From the NCBI GenBank assembly GCA_004555055.1, contig SFJN01000019.1:1-24457 (forward strand): 24,457 bases of DNA, in the 5' to 3' direction. A program made the translations under genes and the position numbers. Positions 1 to 7,297 of the stretch are shown here, piece after piece. Position 1 is the stretch's first letter. The number at the start of each line of letters is the position of its first letter. The stretch is from Bacteroidales bacterium. Its GTDB lineage: Bacteria; Bacteroidota; Bacteroidia; Bacteroidales; Bacteroidaceae. The notes below the pieces were generated by a model. That model was not told the origin of the DNA, did no database searches, and worked only from the letters and a program-made list of their open reading frames with translations.

Positions 1-1
1 T

Positions 2-33
2 AAACACTTACATAGCCCGCTATGCGCGTGTTT
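2..33 (-). terminator. Possible stem-loop downstream of lpxC
   Basis: AAACAC and GTGTTT form the outer arms and ATAG/CTAT an inner stem. It lies about 130 nt past the lpxC stop. The bases that would form a T-tract on the minus strand fall outside the window, so a terminator role is only a guess. The rest of 1-143 shows no gene and no trace of a FabZ reading frame on the minus strand. Confidence 0.25.
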
Positions 34-143
34 GCAGGACAGAAATCTACTGTGCGATAGTTCGAAAACTGTCTCAAGCTAATTTATAGAACATCCCTTT
101 GGTTAGGTGGGTGCTGAAAAAGGTATGTTTCCCGAAAATTCCG

Positions 144-177
144 GACGTTTACTCCATCGAGACGTTTACTCCATCGA
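144..177. repeat. Exact 17-bp tandem duplication over the lpxC stop codon
   Basis: GACGTTTACTCCATCGA occurs twice with no gap, at 144-160 and 161-177. On the minus strand each copy reads ATG GAG TAA followed by the same bases, so the last two codons and the stop of lpxC are repeated just downstream. This is read directly from the sequence; its origin by replication slippage or as a rearrangement scar is inference. Confidence 0.95.
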
Positions 178-1146
178 AAGGAGTTTGCGCGCGAAACGGT
201 TGTTGACAGTATGTCCGGGCTTGTAGGCCTCCACACGCCCGCGGAGGGGGCGTCCCACAAGGGCCAGGTCACCGAGGAGGTCGAGCACTTTGTGGCGTGC
301 GGGCTCGTTTTCCCACTGCAGGGGACGGAGTTGGAGGAATCCGAGATGCGAGGCGTCGCGGTGCGGTGCACCGAGGGCATCGGCAAGTTTGTCAAGGTCG
401 GCCTGTGCCATCGGACGGTCATAGATGACGAGGGCATTGCTCAAGTCACCGCCACGGATGAGTCCCATCTGCAACAGTGGGGCAATCTCACGTACGAAGA
501 CGAAGGTACGTGCGGCTGCAAAGTCGGTAGCGAAGCACGAAAGGTCGGAAAGATGCGCACGTTGTGTGGTGATGAGTTCCGAACCCTCGAAATAAATGGT
601 GGTGTCGATGCTCAGTCCCGCAGGCGAGGCAAAGACCGTAGGCTGGGGAACTACGAACTGCTTCTGCTCATCGTCGCAAGCATGCTCTCCAGGCGGCAGA
701 GGGGGAAGTATGCGTAGCCACGAACCTGTTTTTTCATCTCGGTATTCATAGGGTTCGGTGATGGTAAGGTAGTTGCGCGGTGCATCCTGCTCGAGGAGCC
801 CTACACGGAGAATTTCCTGCACGTAATAGCGGCTGCTACCGTCGAGGATGGGGAATTCGGGTCCGTCCACCTGTATGAGACAGTTGTCGACGCCACAGGC
901 GAGGAGCGCTGCCATGGCGTGCTCGATGGTGGAAATGCGAATATCTCCGTCGGCAATGACGGTGCCTCGCGAGGTGTCGACCACACGGTCGGCAAGGGCG
1001 GGGACTATAGGTTCGCCGGGAAGGTCGGTACGCTGTACCTGCAGACCATGGCCTACGGGTGCGGCAAGGAAGGTCACCGTGAGTTCAAGTCCGGTGTGCA
1101 GCCCTTTGCTGCTCAGCGAAAATGGGGCAAGAAGAGTATGTTGCAC
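166..1146 (-). CDS. lpxC: UDP-3-O-acyl-N-acetylglucosamine deacetylase LpxC, without fused FabZ
   Basis: LpxC removes the acetyl group from UDP-3-O-acyl-GlcNAc, the committed step of lipid A synthesis, using a cytoplasmic zinc enzyme. The 326 residues carry the family hallmarks: Glu75-His76 in the STIEH motif, the zinc site HKVLD (His285, Asp289), and His312 in GHTVNN. The start is GTG; an in-frame TGA upstream excludes a longer protein, and the nearby ATG is out of frame. Around residues 150-175 there is extra sequence compared with my memory of Bacteroides LpxC. Bacteroidales proteins usually continue past the NNxFAR motif into a FabZ dehydratase domain; this one ends six residues after that motif, at a stop inside a 17-bp tandem duplication. 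LpxC itself looks complete. It lies 104 nt after lpxD and is probably co-transcribed with it. Confidence 0.95.
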   Translation of the reverse strand: MQHTLLAPFSLSSKGLHTGLELTVTFLAAPVGHGLQVQRTDLPGEPIVPALADRVVDTSRGTVIADGDIRISTIEHAMAALLACGVDNCLIQVDGPEFPILDGSSRYYVQEILRVGLLEQDAPRNYLTITEPYEYRDEKTGSWLRILPPLPPGEHACDDEQKQFVVPQPTVFASPAGLSIDTTIYFEGSELITTQRAHLSDLSCFATDFAAARTFVFVREIAPLLQMGLIRGGDLSNALVIYDRPMAQADLDKLADALGAPHRDASHLGFLQLRPLQWENEPARHKVLDLLGDLALVGRPLRGRVEAYKPGHTVNNRFARKLLSME

Positions 1147-1250
1147 GTTGGTTGGGGTTGGGACATTAGGATAAGGGGGTGTACTTCAAATCAGCATTCT
1201 TTTCAGGAGCGAACCATAGAGTCACCCCCGAGAATGCCGTGGACGGAGGC

Positions 1251-2300
1251 TTACTTTGTAAGTTCCTCTATCCGGGCGTTGAGGGCATCAATCTGCTTCT
1301 GCATGCGCTTCAGTTCCTCAGCCATGTCGGGCAGGCGCTTGACGTAGATGGACGACTTCTGCCACTGGCGGAAGTCCATTGCGGGCGAACCCATAATGGT
1401 GGCTCCGGGCTTCTTCTGGCTGACGATGCCAGACTGTGCGCCGGCGTGGGTGCGGGGTGCTACATTGATGTGCCCGGCCACGCCCACCTGACCACCGAAC
1501 ATGCACCATTCGCCCACCTTCGTGCTGCCGGCCACGCCTACCTGCGCCGACATCACAGTGTGTGCACCCACCTCGCAGTTGTGGGCAATCTGTACAAGGT
1601 TGTCGAGCTTCACACCGCGGCGCACATAGGTGCTGCCCATAGTAGAACGGTCGACACAGGCGTTGGCTCCGATTTCCACATTGTCCTCGATGGTGACGAT
1701 ACCAATCTGCGGAATCTTCTCGTAACCTTCTTCGGAAGGTGCGAACCCGAATCCGTCGGCTCCGATGACCACTCCGCTGTGGAGGATGACCCCGTTTCCG
1801 ATACGGCAGCCATGGTAGATGCTTACATGGGGATAGAGGATACAGTCTTCACCTACAGCGGCACCTTCTTCGATGGTGGTGTTGGCATAGACCTGCGTAC
1901 GGCTACCGACGGTGACATTGTCGCCGATGACGGCAAACGGACCGATGTAGACGTCCTCACCGATCTTTGCCGTAGGACTTACGAACGCAAGGGGATGGAT
2001 GCCCTTACGGCGCTGCGTCATGCTTTCGTAGAGGGTGAGCAGGCGTGCCACAGCCTCATAGGCATTGGCCACACGGACCAAGGTGGCTGAAACCGGCTGT
2101 TCGAGTACGAAATCGGCATTCACAAGCACGATGCTCGACTGCGTGGAATAGAGATAATGGGCATATTTGGGATTGGCAAGGAAAGAGAGGGCACCTGGCT
2201 GGCCTTCCTCAATCTTTGCAAAGGTCTTCACACTGGCATTGGCATCACCTTCGACCGTTCCACCAAGATAGGCGGCAATTTGTTGGGCGGTAAATTCCAT
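1251..2300 (-). CDS. lpxD: UDP-3-O-(3-hydroxyacyl)glucosamine N-acyltransferase LpxD
   Basis: LpxD adds the N-linked 3-hydroxyacyl chain from acyl-ACP to UDP-3-O-acylglucosamine, the step after LpxC. The 349-residue protein has the usual family length and order: an N-terminal uridine-binding domain (about 1-100), then a left-handed beta-helix of hexapeptide repeats (about 100-310), and a short C-terminal helix with Leu/Met/Ile heptads (about 325-348). His240 in the IAHNC motif matches the catalytic base of E. coli LpxD (His239). GADGFGFAP at about 180-188 is also characteristic. The start is ATG. The nearest convincing promoter lies about 330 nt upstream, giving a long leader. It is first in the lpxD-lpxC order seen in other Bacteroidales. 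Confidence 0.97.
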   Translation of the reverse strand: MEFTAQQIAAYLGGTVEGDANASVKTFAKIEEGQPGALSFLANPKYAHYLYSTQSSIVLVNADFVLEQPVSATLVRVANAYEAVARLLTLYESMTQRRKGIHPLAFVSPTAKIGEDVYIGPFAVIGDNVTVGSRTQVYANTTIEEGAAVGEDCILYPHVSIYHGCRIGNGVILHSGVVIGADGFGFAPSEEGYEKIPQIGIVTIEDNVEIGANACVDRSTMGSTYVRRGVKLDNLVQIAHNCEVGAHTVMSAQVGVAGSTKVGEWCMFGGQVGVAGHINVAPRTHAGAQSGIVSQKKPGATIMGSPAMDFRQWQKSSIYVKRLPDMAEELKRMQKQIDALNARIEELTK

Positions 2301-2629
2301 ATTGATTCATTCGTCCCTACTCCTCCCCTAGCCGCATACAACGGCAAAAAGGGATAGCAGAAGCACAATTATCTGTTTTATTTCTTTATTTACAAGACCA
2401 GTTCGTCGTAACCACGCACGTTTCCGCAAGAAAAGAAAGGCAAATCGTTCAAGCGCTTACACAAACTTTCTCCGAATACGATACTGGAATCTGAAAGGTT
2501 AATTTCAGCATACACATCTCAATTTTCTGCGTAATATTCCATGTATGACGGCTGATGCCGGACGTGGATATTTGTGCGTTCATCCTGCCACCAGTACGAA
2601 GGCACAGAATTGTCACACCAACTTAGGTG

Positions 2630-2661
2630 CAAAGATAACACAAAGAAAACGAAACTGACAA
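2630..2661 (-). promoter_or_regulatory. Bacteroidetes-type promoter for lpxD-lpxC
   Basis: On the minus strand TATCTTTG (2630-2637) matches the -7 consensus TAnnTTTG, and TTG (2659-2661) lies 21 nt upstream as a -33 element. Transcription would begin near 2623, leaving a leader of about 320 nt before lpxD. Confidence 0.6.
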
Positions 2662-2904
2662 GAAAACTTTGAGAAAAAATAATGTTTTTTTTCAAAAATC
2701 ATTCATAATATCCCCACATCCTTTGCTTTTCTGCCATGATGTATATCCCGACTTCCCGAAACCAAAGGAAAAGCGGTACAAAGATGTGCTTCGCAAGGGT
2801 TCAGCAGACAGTATGGGAGAGGCTGGGAAGAGATGTGGCAAAAGGGGCGGCAAACCTGGATCCGGACGACCGCGTACAGCCGAATTCAGGCTAAAAAACA
2901 GGGG

Positions 2905-2918
2905 AGTGTGCAATTTTC
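2905..2918. repeat. Direct repeat copy 1 (pairs with 3401-3414)
   Basis: AGTGTGCAATTTTC occurs here and again at 3401-3414, in the same direction and 496 bp apart. Both copies follow a GGG-rich run. They may bracket or belong to a dispersed non-coding element. Confidence 0.7.
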
Positions 2919-3051
2919 GAGACCGGCATTCCGGATGGATTTCAAAGGAGGCGAAAACCCGTTTCTAATGGCCCGAGAAGGCCATCGGAAGCCACCACGG
3001 CATCCTTCGGTCCGAAATATTGCAAAATCTGGAAAAGGGCATTTTACGGGG

Positions 3052-3067
3052 TTTTCCGGCCGGAAAA
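3052..3067. repeat. 16-bp perfect palindrome
   Basis: TTTTCCGGCCGGAAAA is a perfect palindrome with no central spacer. It lies directly left of the repeat cluster at 3071-3153. Neighbouring shorter inverted repeats are TGGCC/GGCCA (2969-2984) and TTCGG/CCGAA (3006-3016). Confidence 0.8.
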
Positions 3068-3070
3068 GCG

Positions 3071-3153
3071 AAAACATCGGACTTCTTTGGGCAAAAGTAC
3101 GGATGTTTGTCCCCAAAAGTACGGATGTTTTGCCTTGAGAAGTCCGATGTTTT
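3071..3153. repeat. Inverted repeat enclosing two tandem relatives
   Basis: AAAACATCGGACTTCT (3071-3086) and AGAAGTCCGATGTTTT (3138-3153) are a perfect 16-bp inverted pair. Between them AAAAGTACGGATGTTT occurs twice exactly (3093-3108 and 3115-3130, 22-bp period), and both resemble the right arm. The same core is thus present once inverted and three times direct in 83 bp, as in REP-like or binding-site clusters. Confidence 0.85.
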
Positions 3154-3400
3154 TGAAGCCAAAACGACCCGATTTCGCGCTTTTTTCATCAAAAACACGC
3201 GTATTTCAAAGGAAATCGAATCTATCTCTCCCATTTTCCGAAAATCAAAATACCACAAATTGACATCACAACCTTGCAAAACACCGAAAAACAGCCCAAT
3301 TTTCACTCTGGAAGGGTCGCGAAAGATTGTCAAAATTTTTGAAGGTTTTGGCATCAAAAAGAAGCGTTCTGAATGCATGTTTTGGGGGCGTTTCTGGGAT

Positions 3401-3414
3401 AGTGTGCAATTTTC
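3401..3414. repeat. Direct repeat copy 2 (pairs with 2905-2918)
   Basis: Second copy of AGTGTGCAATTTTC; see 2905-2918. It is followed by a C-rich stretch and then by the leader-free run to 3646. Confidence 0.7.
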
Positions 3415-3630
3415 CCAACCACGTTCTGAGGGTCTTTTGCCGACTGCAAACCAGCATTCATCACCTTCTCCCCCACTCCGCTCAAAATTTACTTTCCAAG
3501 CATTTCGGAGACCTGTCCGACACCAGTATGGAAAGGATGTAGTGTTTGCGAACAGATACGTTTCGTTTTGAAAATCCGGAACATTTCGTTTTGCTGATTA
3601 TACACCCCATATTGCTCGCCAATAGAGAAA

Positions 3631-3675
3631 GGGGAGAACAAAAGACCGTGCCTGTTGCTCAATGCACAGACACGG
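3631..3675 (-). terminator. Candidate terminator behind the hexosaminidase gene
   Basis: CCGTGCCTGT (3646-3655) and ACAGACACGG (3666-3675) pair at 9 of 10 positions around a 10-nt loop. Read on the minus strand the stem is followed by TCTTTTGTTCT. It lies about 125 nt after the stop at 3801. A second inverted repeat, TGCCGTT (3751-3757) with AACGGCA (3791-3797) and an inner ACATAA/TTATGT, lies closer to the stop but has no T-tract. Confidence 0.45.
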
Positions 3676-3800
3676 CCATAGACGTATGGTATGCTACGTA
3701 TTATCTTGGATTCAATCCTCAGAAAAGATAGGATAAGCGGCTAATAATCATGCCGTTCCGTCAACATAAATTATGTAAAGGATTAGCGTAAACGGCACGG

Positions 3801-5840
3801 TTAACGATACTGCACCTTCAGGTCGGTGACACCACTCTTGAACTGTCCGGCACGGCGGAGGGGGAAGACGAGGGTGGGCTGATAATACATCTTCTGACCC
3901 TCGGTGTAGACTTCGGGACGGGCATCGTAGGGATTGCCATAAACGAAGTCGGCTTTCTGGCCTTCGGTGATGACATAGAGGGTGCGGGGCTTGAGTTCCT
4001 CGCGGAGCTTTCCGTCGACAAGGAGACGGGTGCTGCGGTTGTCGCCCTCGACAGTAAGCGTCACCTTCTGCCCTACAGGCAGACGGTAGTTGAAGGTGTT
4101 GAGGTATCCGTCGCGTGCAAATCCGAGTTTGCCCTCACGGGGGTCGCTGAGATAGAACACGGCATGCTCCGACTCGAAGAGTACGGTGCCCTTCTCTTCT
4201 GCCTGGGCTTCGACGGTAAAGCTGACGCTGTAGTCGTATCCCACCTCCTCGGCAGGTCCCTGGCAACCGGCCTTCACCTCTGCCATTTCAAGGGGAGCGG
4301 CCAGGCGTCCGAGCTCATTCACACCAGGAGCCTCCGAAAGGGCCTTGCGGCGAGCATCGAAGGTGGCATAGGGCATGGTGGTCTTTCCTGCCGTCCAGCA
4401 CTTGGTGGCGAGGGTCTGCATGGCGGGGAACACACGGTGATGGACATCCTTCACAGAGATACCGTTGCCGGCATGGTCGTTCCATACGGCAAACATGCCG
4501 CCGAGGATGGCGGGGTCGCCCTCGTCGAAGGTCTGGTTTCCGATGACGGCGGGCGTCCATTTGTCATAGAGGAATTCGCAGTTCAGATAGTCGTAGTAGT
4601 ATCCGGCGGCAGGAACGATGTATACATATCCGTCGGGGATGGACACGAGCTGATAGCCCTGCTTCTTCATCTCTGCAGGATCGGCATAGCCGTTGTACCA
4701 ACAGTTCATAATCACGTTCTCCGCCTTCACGGGTGTCTCGCCATTGGCATGGGTCAGTGCACCCCAAACCATGGCCTGCTTCCCGAAACTCTCGACATAA
4801 CGGATCATACGGTCGGTAAAATAGCGGAACTGTTCCACCACTTCTTTTTTTGCATTCGAGTATTCGTCGGTACCGACATGGACGCGCTTGCCACGGAATA
4901 CGGGATTCTTGCCTTCGAGGTACTCCTTCAGCAGCCTTTCGACGAAGGGAATGGTCTCGGGATTGCCGAGGTCGAGATGGTCCATGCCGTACTCCTTGGA
5001 ACCGAGTGAGGGACGGTAATGGGTGAATGCCAGCGAATGGGCGGGCACATCAATCTCGGGGATGATTTCCACCCCGTATCTGTCGCCGAGAAGTTGAAGG
5101 TCGACGAACTCCTGCTTGCTGTAGCTACCGTCCTTGGCGGTGAGTCCGGGATAGGTTTCGCACTCAAGGCGGAAGGCAGCGGGAGTCTTGTCCCAGTCGT
5201 TGCCGAAGAACTGGCGGAAACCGTTGTCGTTGAGATGCACCTGGAGGGTATTCATCTTATAATAGGCCATAATCTTGACCAGATTCTCAAGATATCCCAT
5301 GGGGAAGAACTTGCGGCCGACGTCAATCATGAAGCCTCGCATGGCATATTGCGGCACATCGACAGCTGTTCCGCGGGGCATACTATCGCCATATTGCTCC
5401 ACAAGCTGGAGGATGGTGCGCGTTCCCCAGAAAAGTCCGCGCTGTGTGGCGGCGGTGAGGACGATACGGTCGCTGACCTCGAGGCGGTATCCTTCTTCGC
5501 CGAGGGCCTTGTCGGCCTTCAGCTGCAGGACGATGTCGCCCCCTCCGGCCTTGGAAACGCACGTCATCGGTTTGCCGGTAAGGGTCTGATAATCGGCTGC
5601 AAGAGCCTCGGCCACGGATTTCACGGCACCTTTTCCACCCTTGACCGCAATGCGATGCGAGAGGACGGTCTGGCCGTCGGCACCGCTCCACTGCGTCAGT
5701 TCGGGTATCACAAAAGGCTTTTCGTTTTCAGCATGCAAGGGTGCAGAGAAGGAAAAGCCCAGAAACGCGGCGACAAACAGGAAAATCCCTGCTGCCTTTC
5801 TCTTAATTCTGTCCATATTTCTATATTTGATGTTTTTCAT
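3801..5840 (-). CDS. Secreted beta-N-acetylhexosaminidase, glycoside hydrolase family 20
   Basis: The enzyme should release terminal N-acetylhexosamine (or an N-acetyl disaccharide) from glycans by substrate-assisted catalysis. A signal peptide occupies about residues 1-37: charged start, hydrophobic core from about 18 to 33, cleavage near LHA-EN. An N-terminal family 20 accessory domain (about 45-160) precedes the barrel, which starts at the RGFMIDVGR motif (168-176). PEIDVPAHS (261-269) and HVGTDE (321-326) carry the catalytic acid pair Asp325-Glu326. The C-terminal part (about 500-679) resembles a beta-sandwich. A second possible start is Met9; the first ATG is kept as the longer reading. 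The gene follows the membrane regulator by 75 nt with no evident promoter between, so both are probably one transcript. Host-mucin or exopolysaccharide substrate is inference. Confidence 0.93.
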   Translation of the reverse strand: MKNIKYRNMDRIKRKAAGIFLFVAAFLGFSFSAPLHAENEKPFVIPELTQWSGADGQTVLSHRIAVKGGKGAVKSVAEALAADYQTLTGKPMTCVSKAGGGDIVLQLKADKALGEEGYRLEVSDRIVLTAATQRGLFWGTRTILQLVEQYGDSMPRGTAVDVPQYAMRGFMIDVGRKFFPMGYLENLVKIMAYYKMNTLQVHLNDNGFRQFFGNDWDKTPAAFRLECETYPGLTAKDGSYSKQEFVDLQLLGDRYGVEIIPEIDVPAHSLAFTHYRPSLGSKEYGMDHLDLGNPETIPFVERLLKEYLEGKNPVFRGKRVHVGTDEYSNAKKEVVEQFRYFTDRMIRYVESFGKQAMVWGALTHANGETPVKAENVIMNCWYNGYADPAEMKKQGYQLVSIPDGYVYIVPAAGYYYDYLNCEFLYDKWTPAVIGNQTFDEGDPAILGGMFAVWNDHAGNGISVKDVHHRVFPAMQTLATKCWTAGKTTMPYATFDARRKALSEAPGVNELGRLAAPLEMAEVKAGCQGPAEEVGYDYSVSFTVEAQAEEKGTVLFESEHAVFYLSDPREGKLGFARDGYLNTFNYRLPVGQKVTLTVEGDNRSTRLLVDGKLREELKPRTLYVITEGQKADFVYGNPYDARPEVYTEGQKMYYQPTLVFPLRRAGQFKSGVTDLKVQYR

Positions 5841-5915
5841 AGTGTCTTCAAGAGGACGTGGAATCCTTCACAGCTTCCACGGCATATGTCCCCACGGCGC
5901 ATGCCGCGGCAACAG

Positions 5916-7040
5916 TCACTCTTCGGGGGATGCACCGGCACGCCTGTGCGCCACATCGCTGATGAACTGCTGGAGGGGAACGTGTTCATAGCGTTCGAAG
6001 GCCATAAGGGCGGTCTTTACAGTCCGGAACCCCACACGTTCAAGTTGCCGGGTATCGGTAATCTCACCGGCTTCGACCAGCCTGCGGAGCTCACTGACGC
6101 GATAACGCGAAATGTAGTCGTGGACATCGTTGTATCCCTGGCTGCGGAGGGTCTGCAGAAGGATGTGACGGTTGAAGCCTGCACAGCGGCACAGACGCTC
6201 GCGGTTGAAGTCGGGCGAAACATAGGGTTTCTCATGCTGCATCACATATTCCACCCTTTCGAAGCGACGGAGATTGGCCTCGTTGAAGTCCTCCTCCTCT
6301 GCCACAGTGATTTCCTCCACAGTCGGCGCCACCTCTACAGGCTTGATTTCCGGATAGGGCTGGGCCTGCATCAACGGGTTGATGATGCATCCGCAGAGCA
6401 TGATGCTGACAGCAGCGAAGAGAACCTCGTATACAATAAACAGAGGAACGGAGAAACGGATGGTGCAGATGACGAAGATGAGCTGCACGATGCCGAGAAG
6501 CATGGCATAACTAACCACATTCTTCGGCAGCGTATGACGACGGAGGCGGAGATGAGGAACGAAAATGATGTTGAAGATATATCCGAAACTCAGCAAAAGT
6601 GCAATGATGCGCAGCAGAACGTCAGAAGTCAAGAAATGGTCGCCGATGTCCGACCAGCTATCAATCCCCACCACAGTGCTGCCGGCAAGCATACCGAGCA
6701 GGTAAAGGCTCACCACCACGATAGCGGGCGAGGCATAGCGCACCATTCGGCCAAGCTGCAGATATCCGGGCATGAGCATGCCAAGCGGGTTGATGCTGAG
6801 CAGGAAACTGGTGACAAGCAGGAAGATGAGCATAAAAGGGTTGAGCATACCCACGTCGGGGACGTCCTTCGAAAAGACGAGGAACGACAAGGCGAAAGCA
6901 TAAATCAGCGAAATGAGCATCAGCACCCAAGCCTGGGCCTTATAGGCTACGCTGCGGCTGGCATAAATAAACAATACGATGGCCATGGAAAGGTGGCTTA
7001 CCGCCACAAGTTCCGTGGATATAAGAAGATAGGTATACAT
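5916..7040 (-). CDS. Seven-helix membrane protein with C-terminal AraC-type DNA-binding domain
   Basis: The first 225 residues contain about seven hydrophobic segments (near 5-28, 36-56, 66-85, 102-122, 141-162, 175-196, 199-222). An acidic linker (about 230-255) leads to a helix-turn-helix region (about 255-362) with the AraC-type order: SPDFNRERLCRCAGF for the first helix-turn-helix, then DYISRYRVSELRRL and an ITDTRQLERVGF second motif. Such membrane-tethered AraC-like proteins are common in Prevotella and Bacteroides, where ligand and targets are mostly unknown. Its position 75 nt ahead of the hexosaminidase suggests that it may control glycan use, which is inference. The leader contains two stem-loops (7127-7179). 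Confidence 0.8.
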   Translation of the reverse strand: MYTYLLISTELVAVSHLSMAIVLFIYASRSVAYKAQAWVLMLISLIYAFALSFLVFSKDVPDVGMLNPFMLIFLLVTSFLLSINPLGMLMPGYLQLGRMVRYASPAIVVVSLYLLGMLAGSTVVGIDSWSDIGDHFLTSDVLLRIIALLLSFGYIFNIIFVPHLRLRRHTLPKNVVSYAMLLGIVQLIFVICTIRFSVPLFIVYEVLFAAVSIMLCGCIINPLMQAQPYPEIKPVEVAPTVEEITVAEEEDFNEANLRRFERVEYVMQHEKPYVSPDFNRERLCRCAGFNRHILLQTLRSQGYNDVHDYISRYRVSELRRLVEAGEITDTRQLERVGFRTVKTALMAFERYEHVPLQQFISDVAHRRAGASPEE

Positions 7041-7126
7041 CAGGCTAACAGAAAATTCTACAGGTGGGTTTCATGCAGATTCCTAATAATTTTCACGGCG
7101 ATATCCGGACAGCGATTACGGAATGC

Positions 7127-7151
7127 AAAGCAGGTATGAAGAACCTGCTTT
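7127..7151. promoter_or_regulatory. 9-bp perfect inverted repeat in the regulator leader
   Basis: AAAGCAGGT (7127-7135) and ACCTGCTTT (7143-7151) pair perfectly around a 7-nt loop. The site lies between the two divergent start points, inside the presumed leader of the membrane regulator gene. It could be a DNA operator or an RNA stem. Confidence 0.6.
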
Positions 7152-7154
7152 CAC

Positions 7155-7179
7155 ATGCACAACTTCCAAGGCTGTGCAT
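7155..7179. promoter_or_regulatory. 7-bp perfect inverted repeat next to the first
   Basis: ATGCACA (7155-7161) and TGTGCAT (7173-7179) pair perfectly around an 11-nt loop, starting 4 bp after the previous inverted repeat. Two hairpins in a row in a short leader suggest a regulated transcript or a compound operator. Confidence 0.5.
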
Positions 7180-7201
7180 CAATCAAGGGTGTTACCCGAA
7201 G

Positions 7202-7209
7202 CAAAAATA
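7202..7209 (-). promoter_or_regulatory. Promoter -7 element for the membrane regulator
   Basis: TATTTTTG on the minus strand matches TAnnTTTG. A clear -33 TTTG at 20 nt is not seen, only a T-rich run. The predicted leader is about 155 nt and includes both inverted repeats. Confidence 0.45.
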
Positions 7210-7252
7210 CAAAAAAAGGGGATGTAAAGGGGACGTTTTCCGAAAAAAGTAC

Positions 7253-7260
7253 TACTTTTG
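7253..7260 (+). promoter_or_regulatory. Promoter -7 element for the acyltransferase pair
   Basis: TACTTTTG matches TAnnTTTG and stands 37 nt before the ATG at 7298. It decides the start: any in-frame start upstream of it (for example 7064) would lie ahead of the transcript. Confidence 0.6.
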
Positions 7261-7297
7261 CCCACGAAATGGACCAAAAACCATCACCCCACCCTAC

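Larger units (their letters stand above)
2301..3800. other. Gene-free 1.5-kb interval rich in short repeats
   Basis: No credible protein gene was found. Open frames here on both strands (for example plus 3020-3571 and minus 2965-3378) overlap one another, lack recognisable motifs and are rich in Lys, Phe and Ser as expected from AT-rich non-coding DNA. The interval holds the lpxD leader and promoter (2301-2661), a cluster of palindromes and direct repeats (2969-3153), a 14-bp direct repeat pair 496 bp apart, and hairpins behind the hexosaminidase gene (3646-3675 and 3751-3797). A 44-codon minus frame at 2449-2583 sits in the lpxD leader. Confidence 0.7.

Noticed and set aside
1..143. Remnant of a FabZ domain downstream of lpxC
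   Set aside because: Reading the minus strand in all frames gave no FabZ-like motif and several stops.
2449..2583. 44-codon minus-strand frame in the lpxD leader
   Set aside because: No ribosome-binding site or family resemblance; kept only as a remark on the leader, not as a gene.
2669..3571. Overlapping small open frames in the repeat-rich gap
   Set aside because: Both strands give similar low-complexity frames, none has a motif, and they cover palindromes and direct repeats.
5019..7139. A 706-codon open frame on the plus strand opposite the hexosaminidase and regulator genes
   Set aside because: It spans two well-supported minus-strand genes and their gap, has no recognisable motif, and results from the codon choice of the true genes. 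The same applies to antisense frames at 1179-2090, 4164-5009, 7313-8080 and 19239-20540.
7064..7297. Upstream extension of the GlsA-like protein
   Set aside because: The extra 78 residues are not like the family and would begin ahead of the promoter at 7253-7260.
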